Assembly: GCA_020029475.1 (NCBI GenBank)
Contig: JAIBJG010000003.1
Coordinates: 1-45,775 of the forward strand
DNA length: 45,775 bases
Reading direction: 5' to 3'
Origin: Methanobacteriota archaeon
Lineage (GTDB): Archaea > Thermoplasmatota > Thermoplasmata > RBG-16-68-12
Part shown: piece by piece, positions 31,064 to 38,224 of the stretch
Layout: each line of letters starts with the position of its first letter
Position numbering within the stretch: the stretch's first letter is position 1
Position numbers and translations under genes: made by a program
Notes under the pieces: model-generated
Told to the model about the DNA's origin: nothing
The model's input: only the letters and a program-made list of their open reading frames with translations
The model's database searches: none

Positions 31064-31543
31064 TTACGACAGCGTTCCCTGCCAAAGGATTGTCTGGCCG
31101 TCCGCGATGGACACCTGCATCCCGGAGACGTAGCTCGTCTTCGAGATGGTGATCGCGTCCAGCACCCTCAGCTCCGCCTGGGCCGACCCCGAGACCGGGA
31201 TGAACGTGACACCCGATCGGGTCGTCTTCAGGAATTCCAGCGTCGGGGACGTCTGGCCACCCATGGACACGATGCTCGAGTTCCCCGGCCACCGCATCAC
31301 GAACGTTGTCGTCGAGAGGCTGTGGATTTGGGGCGTCGTCGTGACTTCACGAACCCAGTTCGTGCCCGTGTCCCGGGGGGTCACCCCGATCGTCTGCGGG
31401 CCGCCGCCCGGTCCGGTCAGCAAACCGCTGACCATGACGTACAGGACGGCCGCCAGTACCACGGTAATCGCGACCATCAGGATGGTCGCAATCACCGGAG
31501 ACACCGCACTCTCGTCCTTCCGGACGAGGCGCACATTCTTCAT
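31064..31543 (-). CDS. Archaeal type IV pilin (class III signal peptide)
   Basis: 159 residues. MKNVRLVRKDESAVSPVIAT is followed by a hydrophobic helix (ILMVAITVVLAAVLYVMVSG), the classic archaeal pilin start (DUF1628/Pilin_N) with a basic leader and the D-E-x-A-V-S-P-V processing region cut by a prepilin peptidase. The head is beta-rich with an N-x-S sequon (GNSSIVSM). A strong promoter (GAAACCTTTAAG, minus strand, about 31598-31609) sits about 60 bases upstream. Assembly ATPase and platform genes are not in the window. Confidence 0.9.
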   Translation of the reverse strand: MKNVRLVRKDESAVSPVIATILMVAITVVLAAVLYVMVSGLLTGPGGGPQTIGVTPRDTGTNWVREVTTTPQIHSLSTTTFVMRWPGNSSIVSMGGQTSPTLEFLKTTRSGVTFIPVSGSAQAELRVLDAITISKTSYVSGMQVSIADGQTILWQGTLS

Positions 31544-31596
31544 AGTTTTGTCCTCCTGCGGCTCTTCGCCGCTGAGCGTCCGTTCACGCCTTGTCC

Positions 31597-31610
31597 GTCT
31601 TAAAGGTTTC
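31597..31610 (-). promoter_or_regulatory. BRE plus TATA box of the pilin gene
   Basis: Minus strand GGAAACCTTTAAGAC: a purine-rich BRE-like GGAAAC followed by CTTTAAG. Predicted leader is about 30 bases. Confidence 0.6.
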
Positions 31611-31742
31611 CACCTGATTAGGGAGGGATGATAACAAGGCTCACGGATGGCCTGTTCTTCGAGGAGAACGCGGTCGGGACTCCGTCACTTCCGACGATGA
31701 TTATCAGATCGGGCCGCTGAGTATCGTGAGGGGGTCCCCTGC

Positions 31743-32477
31743 CTACGACGCGGTGATCCCCTTGTCCGTGATCGTGTACTCGTACAGGCCCGTCTTCTCG
31801 GGGTGGTTCCGGACCTTGCGGAGGACGAGGTACCGCCGGAACTCGTTCTCGTGGCGGACCCGCTCGAGCTCCACGATGCAGTCCACGATCTCCTCGACCC
31901 CGCTCTGGGTGCGGGTGTCGTACACGCCGGAGAGCATCGTGAGGAGCGCGACCCCCTCCTCGTGCTGGGTGTGGGCCTTGATCGTCCGCAGGGCGGAGAG
32001 GACGTCCGCGTGCGCGTAGTACTCGAGGAAGAAGTCGAGGGAGTCCACGACGAGCCGGAACGGTGGCTTCCGCTTTGAGACGTAGTACGTGAGGGAGGTG
32101 AGGAAGTTCACGGAGGGCGAGGGGTCCCTCCCGGATTCCGCGCGGAGGTCCTTCACGCTGATCCCCTCCTGGCGGTACCGGGACACCTGGAGCTTCCGGG
32201 CGAGGACGCTCTCGTAGTACAGGTTCCCTATGTTCACGATCTCGATGTCCGCGGTCCACCCGAAGTCCTTCATCGTCGCGGTGACGTCCTCGTCCCGTTC
32301 CGTCGTCGTGAAGTACACGACGTTCTCGTCCCGGACGCCGGCCCCCGCGAACTGCTTCGCGATCAGCTCCGTTCCGGACCCCGGCGGTCCCGTGACGAGG
32401 ACCGTGAACCCCTTCGGTAGGCCGTTCATCAGCGCCTTGTCGAGGGCGGTGATTCCCGTGGACACGACCTTCGGCAT
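31743..32477 (-). CDS. KaiC-like protein with degenerate Walker A (third of three)
   Basis: 244 residues. The KaiC-type start VSTGITALDKALMNGLPKGF and fold are kept, but the P-loop reads GPPGSGTELI: the essential Lys and Ser/Thr of GK[ST] are missing. The Walker B strand FRLVVDSLDFF remains, and a C-terminal beta-rich end (RRYLVLRKVRNHPEKTGLYE) is like other KaiC-like proteins. Probably a structural or regulatory subunit that no longer hydrolyses ATP. It starts two bases after the previous gene's stop, so it is in one operon with the two upstream KaiC-like genes. Confidence 0.82.
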   Translation of the reverse strand: MPKVVSTGITALDKALMNGLPKGFTVLVTGPPGSGTELIAKQFAGAGVRDENVVYFTTTERDEDVTATMKDFGWTADIEIVNIGNLYYESVLARKLQVSRYRQEGISVKDLRAESGRDPSPSVNFLTSLTYYVSKRKPPFRLVVDSLDFFLEYYAHADVLSALRTIKAHTQHEEGVALLTMLSGVYDTRTQSGVEEIVDCIVELERVRHENEFRRYLVLRKVRNHPEKTGLYEYTITDKGITAS

Positions 32478-32478
32478 C

Positions 32479-33051
32479 CTACGCCTCCCCCTCCACCTGG
32501 AGGGTCTCGTCGCTCACGAGGTTCAGCATGTTCCGGATCTCCTCCGTCTCGTACTCCTCCATCGAGAAGATGATCGTGTACGCCTCCTTCGCCCGGAGGT
32601 TGTTCACGAGGATGTGGAGGAACTCGCTCAGGATTTTCGTGTTGTTGTGGATCGCGAGGCTGTTGATGGAGTCGATGATCACGAGGTTCTTCCGGTCCGC
32701 GGTCCGGCGGATCAGGTACTCCACCTTCAGCATGATGTTCTCGAGCATCGTCGGGCTCTCCACGTAGATCGCGTGGCCGTGCTTCTGGCCCGCGGACATC
32801 ATGATCTGGGAGATGCAGTCCACGAACCAGATGTGGTCGAGGGGGATCTCGAGGACGTCGAGGGCGTTGATGATCGACGTGGACGGGATCGTGGACGTCA
32901 CGTAGATCGAATCGAGGGACTTCTTCGTCGCGAACACGTCGAGCATCGCGCGGATCACGTCGAAGTAGTGCTCCGCCTTCATCCGCAGGGCGACCGCCGC
33001 CGCCTCCGGGAGGGCCCGGAGCTTCTCGCTGACCTCCGTCGTCACCGCCAT
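32479..33051 (-). CDS. KaiC-like protein lacking Walker A (second of three)
   Basis: 190 residues. It lacks the N-terminal P-loop segment altogether, beginning MAVTTEVSEKLRALPEAAAV and continuing with RecA-like strands: DSIYVTSTIPSTSIINAL, DHIWFVDCISQIMM, and Walker B-like NLVIIDSINSLAIHNN. The end, ETEEIRNMLNLVSDE, resembles the KaiC-like C-terminus. It is best read as a shortened RecA-fold protein that pairs with a neighbour. Lies between the intact and the degenerate KaiC-like genes with gaps of only one to four bases. Confidence 0.72.
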   Translation of the reverse strand: MAVTTEVSEKLRALPEAAAVALRMKAEHYFDVIRAMLDVFATKKSLDSIYVTSTIPSTSIINALDVLEIPLDHIWFVDCISQIMMSAGQKHGHAIYVESPTMLENIMLKVEYLIRRTADRKNLVIIDSINSLAIHNNTKILSEFLHILVNNLRAKEAYTIIFSMEEYETEEIRNMLNLVSDETLQVEGEA

Positions 33052-33055
33052 CGCG

Positions 33056-33829
33056 TCAGCCCCCCGCCGAGGCGACGCTCCCGCCCTTCAGGAGCGGGAC
33101 GAGGAGCACGCCGACCGCGGTGAGGTCGAGGACGTACTTCGCGCGGGAGTGCATCGTCCCCCGCATCTTCACGACCTGGAGGGTCCGCAGGAGGTCCCCG
33201 CGCCGCTCCAGGTTCCCCGTGACGACGACGCCGTCCGCGATCGCCTCCTCCACGCCGTAGTGGGAGTACCGCTCCTCCGCGGGGCTGATCTCGGAGACGA
33301 GGAGGGACGTGCATCCGCGGGAGCTGAGCATCGCGCCGAGCTTCAGGATGAAGTCCCGGATGTTCTCCTGGGTCTTGAGGCGATAGCAGACGGACGTGAT
33401 CGAGTCGATCACGAGCCGCTTGATCTTCAACTCGTCGACGATGTTCCCGATCGCCGTGATCAGGATGTTCACCTCCTCGAACTCGAACTCGAGCTTCTCG
33501 AGGCCGAGCTTGTCGTAGATCACGGGGAGGTCGATGAAGACGAGCCGGCCCTCCTTGATCAGCTTCCGGTCGAAGAAGTCGTAGGGGATGATGTTCGTGA
33601 GGAGCTTGTCGGAGTTCTCCGTCACGCTCACGTACAGGGAGTTCTCCCCCGCGATCGCGCCGTGGACGAGGAACTCCAGGCACAGGGAGGTCTTCCCGGT
33701 CCCGACGCTCCCCGTGATCAGGACCGTGTTCCCCCGGGGGATCCCGCCGTTCAGGATGTTGTCGAGGCCGTCGATTCCGGTGATGCACCGCTCGCGCTCT
33801 TCCGCCTCGTCCCGCTCCCGGGGGGCCAT
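33056..33829 (-). CDS. KaiC-like ATPase, intact (first of three)
   Basis: 257 residues. CITGIDGLDNILNGGIPRGN leads to Walker A GSVGTGKTS, then SLYVSVTENSDKLLTNI, Walker B RLVIDSITSV, and the family block GVEEAIADGVVVTGNLER followed by LRTLQVVKMRGTMHSRAKY. It has all residues needed for ATP hydrolysis. The archaellum protein ArlH belongs to the same superfamily; here the pilin genes lie downstream on the same strand, about 200 bases after the trio. A CCTAAAGGG box before the start is a possible promoter. Function in pilus control is only a contextual guess. Confidence 0.86.
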   Translation of the reverse strand: MAPRERDEAEERERCITGIDGLDNILNGGIPRGNTVLITGSVGTGKTSLCLEFLVHGAIAGENSLYVSVTENSDKLLTNIIPYDFFDRKLIKEGRLVFIDLPVIYDKLGLEKLEFEFEEVNILITAIGNIVDELKIKRLVIDSITSVCYRLKTQENIRDFILKLGAMLSSRGCTSLLVSEISPAEERYSHYGVEEAIADGVVVTGNLERRGDLLRTLQVVKMRGTMHSRAKYVLDLTAVGVLLVPLLKGGSVASAGG

Positions 33830-33929
33830 TCGGCCGTCGGAAGGGCCCCGCTCCCTTTAGGGTTTTCGGGCTCGTGTTCGGACGCGGGAATCACTCGACC
33901 TCGGTCAAGCGCCGGCCCGGTGTCGAGAG

Positions 33930-34304
33930 TTACGCGCGCACGAGGATCGGGTCCGTCGTCACTGCGATCCCGCCCGCGCTCGGGAACGTAATCTTGACGA
34001 TACCGACCCCGGGCAGCCACAGAGTGATGGGTCGGGGAGCCGAGGTGTACGTGAACGAGAACGTGTACATCTTGTCGAAGATCACGGTCCCCGCGGGGTT
34101 CGTGACGGTGATGTGGATCTCGCCGGACACCGTCTTCGCCTGCTTGTCGATGTCGACGAATCCGAAGACGTGGAGCGTGTATCCCTTCACGACCTTCGTG
34201 AAGTCGAAGTCGTACCGCGTGGCCGACGCGGCGGGCGCGATCGACATTCCCACGAAGGCGGCAACGACAAGGACGGCGGCGATGGCGAAGACGGTTCGAG
34301 TCAT
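33930..34304 (-). CDS. Secreted protein with single beta domain
   Basis: 124 residues. Sec signal peptide MTRTVFAIAAVLVVAAFVGM with cleavage near APAASA, then a beta-rich region (YDFDFTKVVKGYTLHVFGFV, SGEIHITVTNPAGTVIFDKM, ITLWLPGVGIVKITFPSAGG). No membrane anchor follows, so it is probably released or bound to the envelope. Family not recognised. The frame is open upstream, but only ATG 34304 gives a signal peptide. Confidence 0.72.
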   Translation of the reverse strand: MTRTVFAIAAVLVVAAFVGMSIAPAASATRYDFDFTKVVKGYTLHVFGFVDIDKQAKTVSGEIHITVTNPAGTVIFDKMYTFSFTYTSAPRPITLWLPGVGIVKITFPSAGGIAVTTDPILVRA

Positions 34305-34440
34305 CCGGAAACCTCGCCGCGGCACGTGGCCTCGGGCGTATGAATCTTGGCCCAAGTCACGAGGCTTCTGAGCGCCATCGGGGGCTCGGGGCGGGGACCG
34401 CGATACGTTTTTACGGCGCCCGGGGTGTAGCTGGAGGGCC

Positions 34441-35733
34441 ATGGAACCCGTCCTCCAGGTCGCCCTCGACTTCATGCACGCGAAGCGCGCTCTCCAGGCC
34501 GCCAAGGAAGCGGTCGAGGGCGGGGCGGACTGGATCGAAGCGGGGACGCCCCTGATCAAATCCGAGGGGGTCGAGGTCCTCCGGCAGCTCCGGAGGTTGT
34601 TCCCGGGGAGGACGATCGTCGCGGACCTGAAGACGATGGACACGGGCGCGTTCGAGATTGAGATCGCCGCGAAGGCGGGTGCGGACGTGATCACCGTGAT
34701 GGGCGTGACGGACGACGCGACGATCGAAGAGGCCGTAAAGGCCGCCCGCCGGTACGGCGCGAAGATCATGGTCGACCTGATGCGTGTGGCGGACAAGCCG
34801 AAGCGCGCGAAGGAGCTCGAGAAGCTCGGCGTGGACTACCTGAACCTCCACGTCTCGATCGACGAGCAGATGATCGCCCGCACGCCCCTCGACGAGCTGA
34901 AGGCGGTGGCGAAGGCCGCATCGATCCCCGTCGCGGTGGCGGGAGGGCTGAACTCGGAGACCGTCGCGCAAGCGATCGGGGCGGGGGCCTCCATCATCAT
35001 CGTGGGCGGGGCGATCATCAAGGCGGAGAATGTCGCGGACGCGGCCCGGACGATCAAGAAGGCGATGAGGGAGGGGAAGCGGATCCCCTCGGGGCTGTAC
35101 AAGAAGTACGGGCAGGCGGAGGTCCGCGAGGCGTTCCTGAAGGTCTCCACGCCGAACCTCGCGGACGCGATGCAGAAGCGCGGGGCGCTGAAGGGGATTG
35201 AGCCCCACGTCCGCCACGGGACGAAGATGGTCGGCCGCGCCCTCACCGTGAAGACCGCGAACGGGGACTGGGCGAAGCCCGTGGAGGCGATCGACCGCGC
35301 GAAGCCCGGCGACGTGATCGTGATCGACGCGGGCGGCGGCTCCACCGCGGTATGGGGCGAGCTCGCGAGCCACTCCTGCCAGGTGAAGGGCGTGGCGGGC
35401 GTCGTGATCGACGGCGCCGCGCGGGACATCGACACGATCCTCGAGATCAACTTCCCCTGTTTCTCCCGCCACGTCGTGCCCCATGCGGGGGAGCCGAAGG
35501 GCCACGGGGACATCGGGAGCGAGATCGAGTGCGGGGGCCAGATCGTCCGGACCGGGGACTGGATCGTCGGGGACGAGTCCGGGGTCGTCGTCGTGCCCCA
35601 GGAGCTCGCGGTGGAGATGGCGAACCGCGCCCTCGACGTGCTCGAGCGGGAGAACCGGATCCGCGAGGAGATCAAGCGGGGCGGGACCCTGTCGAGCGTC
35701 CTCGAGCTCGAGAAGTGGGAGAAGGTCGGCTGA
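34441..35733 (+). CDS. 3-hexulose-6-phosphate synthase fused to RraA-like domain
   Basis: 430 residues. Residues 1-210 are a hexulose-phosphate synthase/OMP decarboxylase barrel: MEPVLQVALDFMHAKRALQA, catalytic DLKTMDTGAFEIEIAAKAGAD, LMRVADKPKRA, PVAVAGGLNSETVAQAIGAG. Residues about 225-430 are an RraA-like fold (VSTPNLADAMQKRGALKGIE, VVIDGAARDIDTILEINFPC, GDWIVGDESGVVVVPQE). In archaea HPS works backwards to make ribulose 5-phosphate and formaldehyde; the RraA half may be an aldolase-type enzyme. A GTTTTTAC box (34407-34414) gives almost no leader; GGAGG precedes ATG. larB follows after seven bases. Confidence 0.92.
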   Translation: MEPVLQVALDFMHAKRALQAAKEAVEGGADWIEAGTPLIKSEGVEVLRQLRRLFPGRTIVADLKTMDTGAFEIEIAAKAGADVITVMGVTDDATIEEAVKAARRYGAKIMVDLMRVADKPKRAKELEKLGVDYLNLHVSIDEQMIARTPLDELKAVAKAASIPVAVAGGLNSETVAQAIGAGASIIIVGGAIIKAENVADAARTIKKAMREGKRIPSGLYKKYGQAEVREAFLKVSTPNLADAMQKRGALKGIEPHVRHGTKMVGRALTVKTANGDWAKPVEAIDRAKPGDVIVIDAGGGSTAVWGELASHSCQVKGVAGVVIDGAARDIDTILEINFPCFSRHVVPHAGEPKGHGDIGSEIECGGQIVRTGDWIVGDESGVVVVPQELAVEMANRALDVLERENRIREEIKRGGTLSSVLELEKWEKVG

Positions 35734-35739
35734 GCCCCC

Positions 35740-36486
35740 ATGGACCGGCGCCAGATCGAAGCGATTCTCCGCCGCCTCCGGGGCGGCTCGATGTCCGTGG
35801 GGGAGGCGATGGAGTCCCTCCGCTCGCTGCCGTTCGAGGAGCTCGGGTTCGCGACCCTGGACAGCCACCGCGCGATCCGCCGCGGGTATCCGGAGGCCGT
35901 GTACTCCCAGGGGAAGACGGATGCGCAGGTCGCCGCGATCGTGGAGCGTCTGTCGAAGCACCACCGGACCGTCCTCGCGACCCGCGTGCGTCCCGGGACC
36001 GCGAAGGCGGTCGCCGCACGCGTGGGGAAAGCGAAGGTCCGCGAGTTCCCGGAAGCCCGGATGCTCGTCGTCGGGGCGATGCCGAAGCCCCGCAAGGGCC
36101 GGATCGCGGTCCTCACCGCGGGGACCTCGGACCTGCCCGTCGCGGAGGAGGCCGCGGTGACCGCGGAGTCGATGGGCCATCGCGTCGATCGGATCTACGA
36201 CGTCGGCGTGGCGGGCGTCCACCGACTCCTCGACAAGCGGAAGCGGCTCGACCGCGCGAACGTGATCGTGGTCGTGGCGGGGATGGAGGGCGCGCTCCCG
36301 AGCGTCGTGAGCGGCCTCGTCGACAAGCCCGTGATCGCGGTCCCGACGTCCGTGGGGTACGGCGCGAGCTTCGACGGCCTCGCGGCCCTCCTCGGGATGA
36401 TGAACGCGTGCTCCCCTGGGGTCGCGGTCGTGAACATCGACAACGGGTTCGGCGCGGGGTACCTCGCCGCGATGCTCGACCGGTGA
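35740..36486 (+). CDS. larB: LarB-type carboxylase (nickel-pincer cofactor synthesis / PurE-like)
   Basis: 248 residues. The N-terminal helical part (RRQIEAILRRLRGGSMSVGE, FATLDSHRAIRRGYPEAVYS) and C-terminal PurE-like domain (GRIAVLTAGTSDLPVAEEAA, VVAGMEGALPSVVSGLVDKP, VPTSVGYGASFDGLAALLGM, NIDNGFGAGYLAAML) match LarB. LarB carboxylates nicotinic acid adenine dinucleotide on the way to the nickel-pincer cofactor of lactate-racemase-type enzymes. LarC and LarE are not in view. Co-transcribed with the HPS-RraA gene. Confidence 0.92.
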   Translation: MDRRQIEAILRRLRGGSMSVGEAMESLRSLPFEELGFATLDSHRAIRRGYPEAVYSQGKTDAQVAAIVERLSKHHRTVLATRVRPGTAKAVAARVGKAKVREFPEARMLVVGAMPKPRKGRIAVLTAGTSDLPVAEEAAVTAESMGHRVDRIYDVGVAGVHRLLDKRKRLDRANVIVVVAGMEGALPSVVSGLVDKPVIAVPTSVGYGASFDGLAALLGMMNACSPGVAVVNIDNGFGAGYLAAMLDR

Positions 36487-36490
36487 GGCG

Positions 36491-37189
36491 TCAGAGCAAT
36501 CCGAGGAAGTAGAGGGCGAAGAGGGCTCCCATCCCGACGATCGTCACGGCCCAGATCCCGACGTTCCACGCGAGGACCTTCGAGCCGTCGAGGGGCGGGA
36601 TCGGGAGCATGTTGAACACGCCGAGGAACGCGTTGATGTACCCCGTGAAGAACAGGATCCCGCCGACGTAGAACCGGATGTCCCCGGTCAGGAACGGAAC
36701 GAGCGCCAGCCCGAGGCCGGTGAAGGCGAGGGCGACCGCGAGGTTCGTGAGGGGCCCGGCGAGGCTCACCCGGCCGTTCTGCTCCCGGGTCAGGGGGCCC
36801 GCGACGTACACGGCGCCGGGAGCGGCGAAGACGATCCCCAGGAATGCGGTGAAGATCGCCATCATCAGGCCCGTGCGGCTCGAGCGGAATTCCGCCCACG
36901 CCCCGTACCGCTGGGCGACCGCCTTGTGCATCAGCTCGTGGAGGAGGAACCCCGTGAGGACGGCGACGGTCGATCCGATGAGGATCCGGGCGATCTCCGG
37001 CGTCGCCGGCAGGGGGCCGCCGAACACGGGGCTCACGAACGAGATCGTGAAGGCGGCGATCAGGGCCCCGACCGCCATCGCGATGTGCTTGAATTCCTCC
37101 GGGGAGAATCGGAGGCCCCGGCGGGCGGGCGGGGTGATGAGGTACGGCGGCGGGTACGGCGAATACGAGTAGCCCCGCCCCCCGTCCAT
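36491..37189 (-). CDS. Site-2-protease-like M50 membrane metallopeptidase
   Basis: 232 residues with about six membrane helices. The zinc site is HELMHK (His84, Glu85, His88), and the third ligand is in LPIPPLDGSK (Asp201), typical of M50 intramembrane proteases. A TATTTAG box (37214-37220) lies about 28 bases before the start, so the message is essentially leaderless. The N-terminus (SYSPYPPPYL) is cytosolic and proline-rich. It probably cleaves regulatory membrane proteins; substrate unknown. Convergent with larB, four bases apart. Confidence 0.92.
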   Translation of the reverse strand: MDGGRGYSYSPYPPPYLITPPARRGLRFSPEEFKHIAMAVGALIAAFTISFVSPVFGGPLPATPEIARILIGSTVAVLTGFLLHELMHKAVAQRYGAWAEFRSSRTGLMMAIFTAFLGIVFAAPGAVYVAGPLTREQNGRVSLAGPLTNLAVALAFTGLGLALVPFLTGDIRFYVGGILFFTGYINAFLGVFNMLPIPPLDGSKVLAWNVGIWAVTIVGMGALFALYFLGLL

Positions 37190-37210
37190 GGTCCCCCCGC
37201 ACCCGACGCG

Positions 37211-37221
37211 TCGTATTTAGG
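37211..37221 (-). promoter_or_regulatory. TATA box of the M50 protease gene
   Basis: Minus strand GCCTAAATACG; spacing to ATG 37189 indicates a leaderless transcript. Confidence 0.55.
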
Positions 37222-37239
37222 CTTGTCCCAGCGGAGGGC

Positions 37240-38097
37240 CTACGCGAACCGCGCTCCGCAGTTCCCGCACTCCTCCGCCGCGGGCTCGAGGTATACGTCG
37301 CACAGCGGGCACCGGAACATCCCGCCCTCCATCTTCTTCCGGATCTGGGAGCGGATCAGGCGGACCGCGCGCTCCCGGAAGTTGTTCGGATGCTGCGCGA
37401 GGAGGACGAGGATCGGGTCCACGTCGAACCCCTTCCGCCGCCACGCCTCGATCTGCGCGCGGAGCTCCGCGTCCGAGGGCGGGGACGGGGAGACGAGCAT
37501 CGTGGAGATCTCCCGGAGGATCTCCTGCCGCACGGGGTCCGGCATCGCGCGGAAGTCCGGGTCCTCCGCGAGGGGGGTGAGGGATCCCTGGACCTCCGCG
37601 AGCCTCTTCTCGATGAACGCTTCCTCCGCCTCGGGGCCCACCGCGGCGCCGCACGCCGGGCACCGCGTCTCCGTCTCGAGGACGATCGCGTGGCACGCCA
37701 TGCACGTCGTCCTCCCGATCCGGTGGGACGTCTTCGGGACCACAACGCCGAGGATGATCTTGCGGGAGATCGTGTGGTGCAGCCCCTTCCGGACCGCGGA
37801 CTCCGGGAGGCCGAGCTTGATCACGTCCGCGAACTCCCGGAAGCCCCGCGCGTACAGTCGCCGCGCGGTCCCTTCGTCCATCCCGGGGACGAGCGCGAAC
37901 CCGCGGACGGCCCGCTCCTCGGAGGCGTCCAGGTCCCCCTCGATCCCGCGGCCGCACGCGTCGCACACCGCGATCCTCCCGGAGAACATCTTCCCGCACC
38001 GCGGGCAGATCGCCTCGCCCGGGAGGAGGATCGTCGCGCACCGCGGGCAGATCGCGGCGTGTGTCAGGAGCCCGCACACGGGGCACTTCCCCGCCAT
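37240..38097 (-). CDS. Multi-zinc-ribbon protein
   Basis: 285 residues with several CxxC knuckles that pair into ribbons: CPVCG/CPRC, CPRCG/CDACG near the N-terminus, CMACH/CPACG in the middle (about 135-155), and CPLC/CGNCG at the end. Between them are helical parts, including a helix-hairpin-helix-like stretch (LVPGMDEGTARRLYARGFRE) and a basic C-terminal helix (FRERAVRLIRSQIRKKMEG). It may be a nucleic-acid or assembly factor; I cannot name a family. A GTTAAGTAC box (38121-38129) is 26 bases before ATG 38097, giving a leaderless start there, not four codons earlier. Confidence 0.8.
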   Translation of the reverse strand: MAGKCPVCGLLTHAAICPRCATILLPGEAICPRCGKMFSGRIAVCDACGRGIEGDLDASEERAVRGFALVPGMDEGTARRLYARGFREFADVIKLGLPESAVRKGLHHTISRKIILGVVVPKTSHRIGRTTCMACHAIVLETETRCPACGAAVGPEAEEAFIEKRLAEVQGSLTPLAEDPDFRAMPDPVRQEILREISTMLVSPSPPSDAELRAQIEAWRRKGFDVDPILVLLAQHPNNFRERAVRLIRSQIRKKMEGGMFRCPLCDVYLEPAAEECGNCGARFA

Positions 38098-38224
38098 CCC
38101 GCGGCCCATCCCGGGGCGCCGTACTTAACGCTCCCGTCCCCGTTATCGCCCCGGAGCACTTTCGGCCACCTCCCCCGGAAAGGCGGATGCCCCGGAGGCC
38201 GTCGGACCCCCGTCGCAGGATGGG

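Noticed and set aside
31625-31720. Second C/D box RNA starting at ATGATAA
   Set aside because: Box C is imperfect and the nearest CTGA is too far away; no C' or D' boxes at usable spacing.
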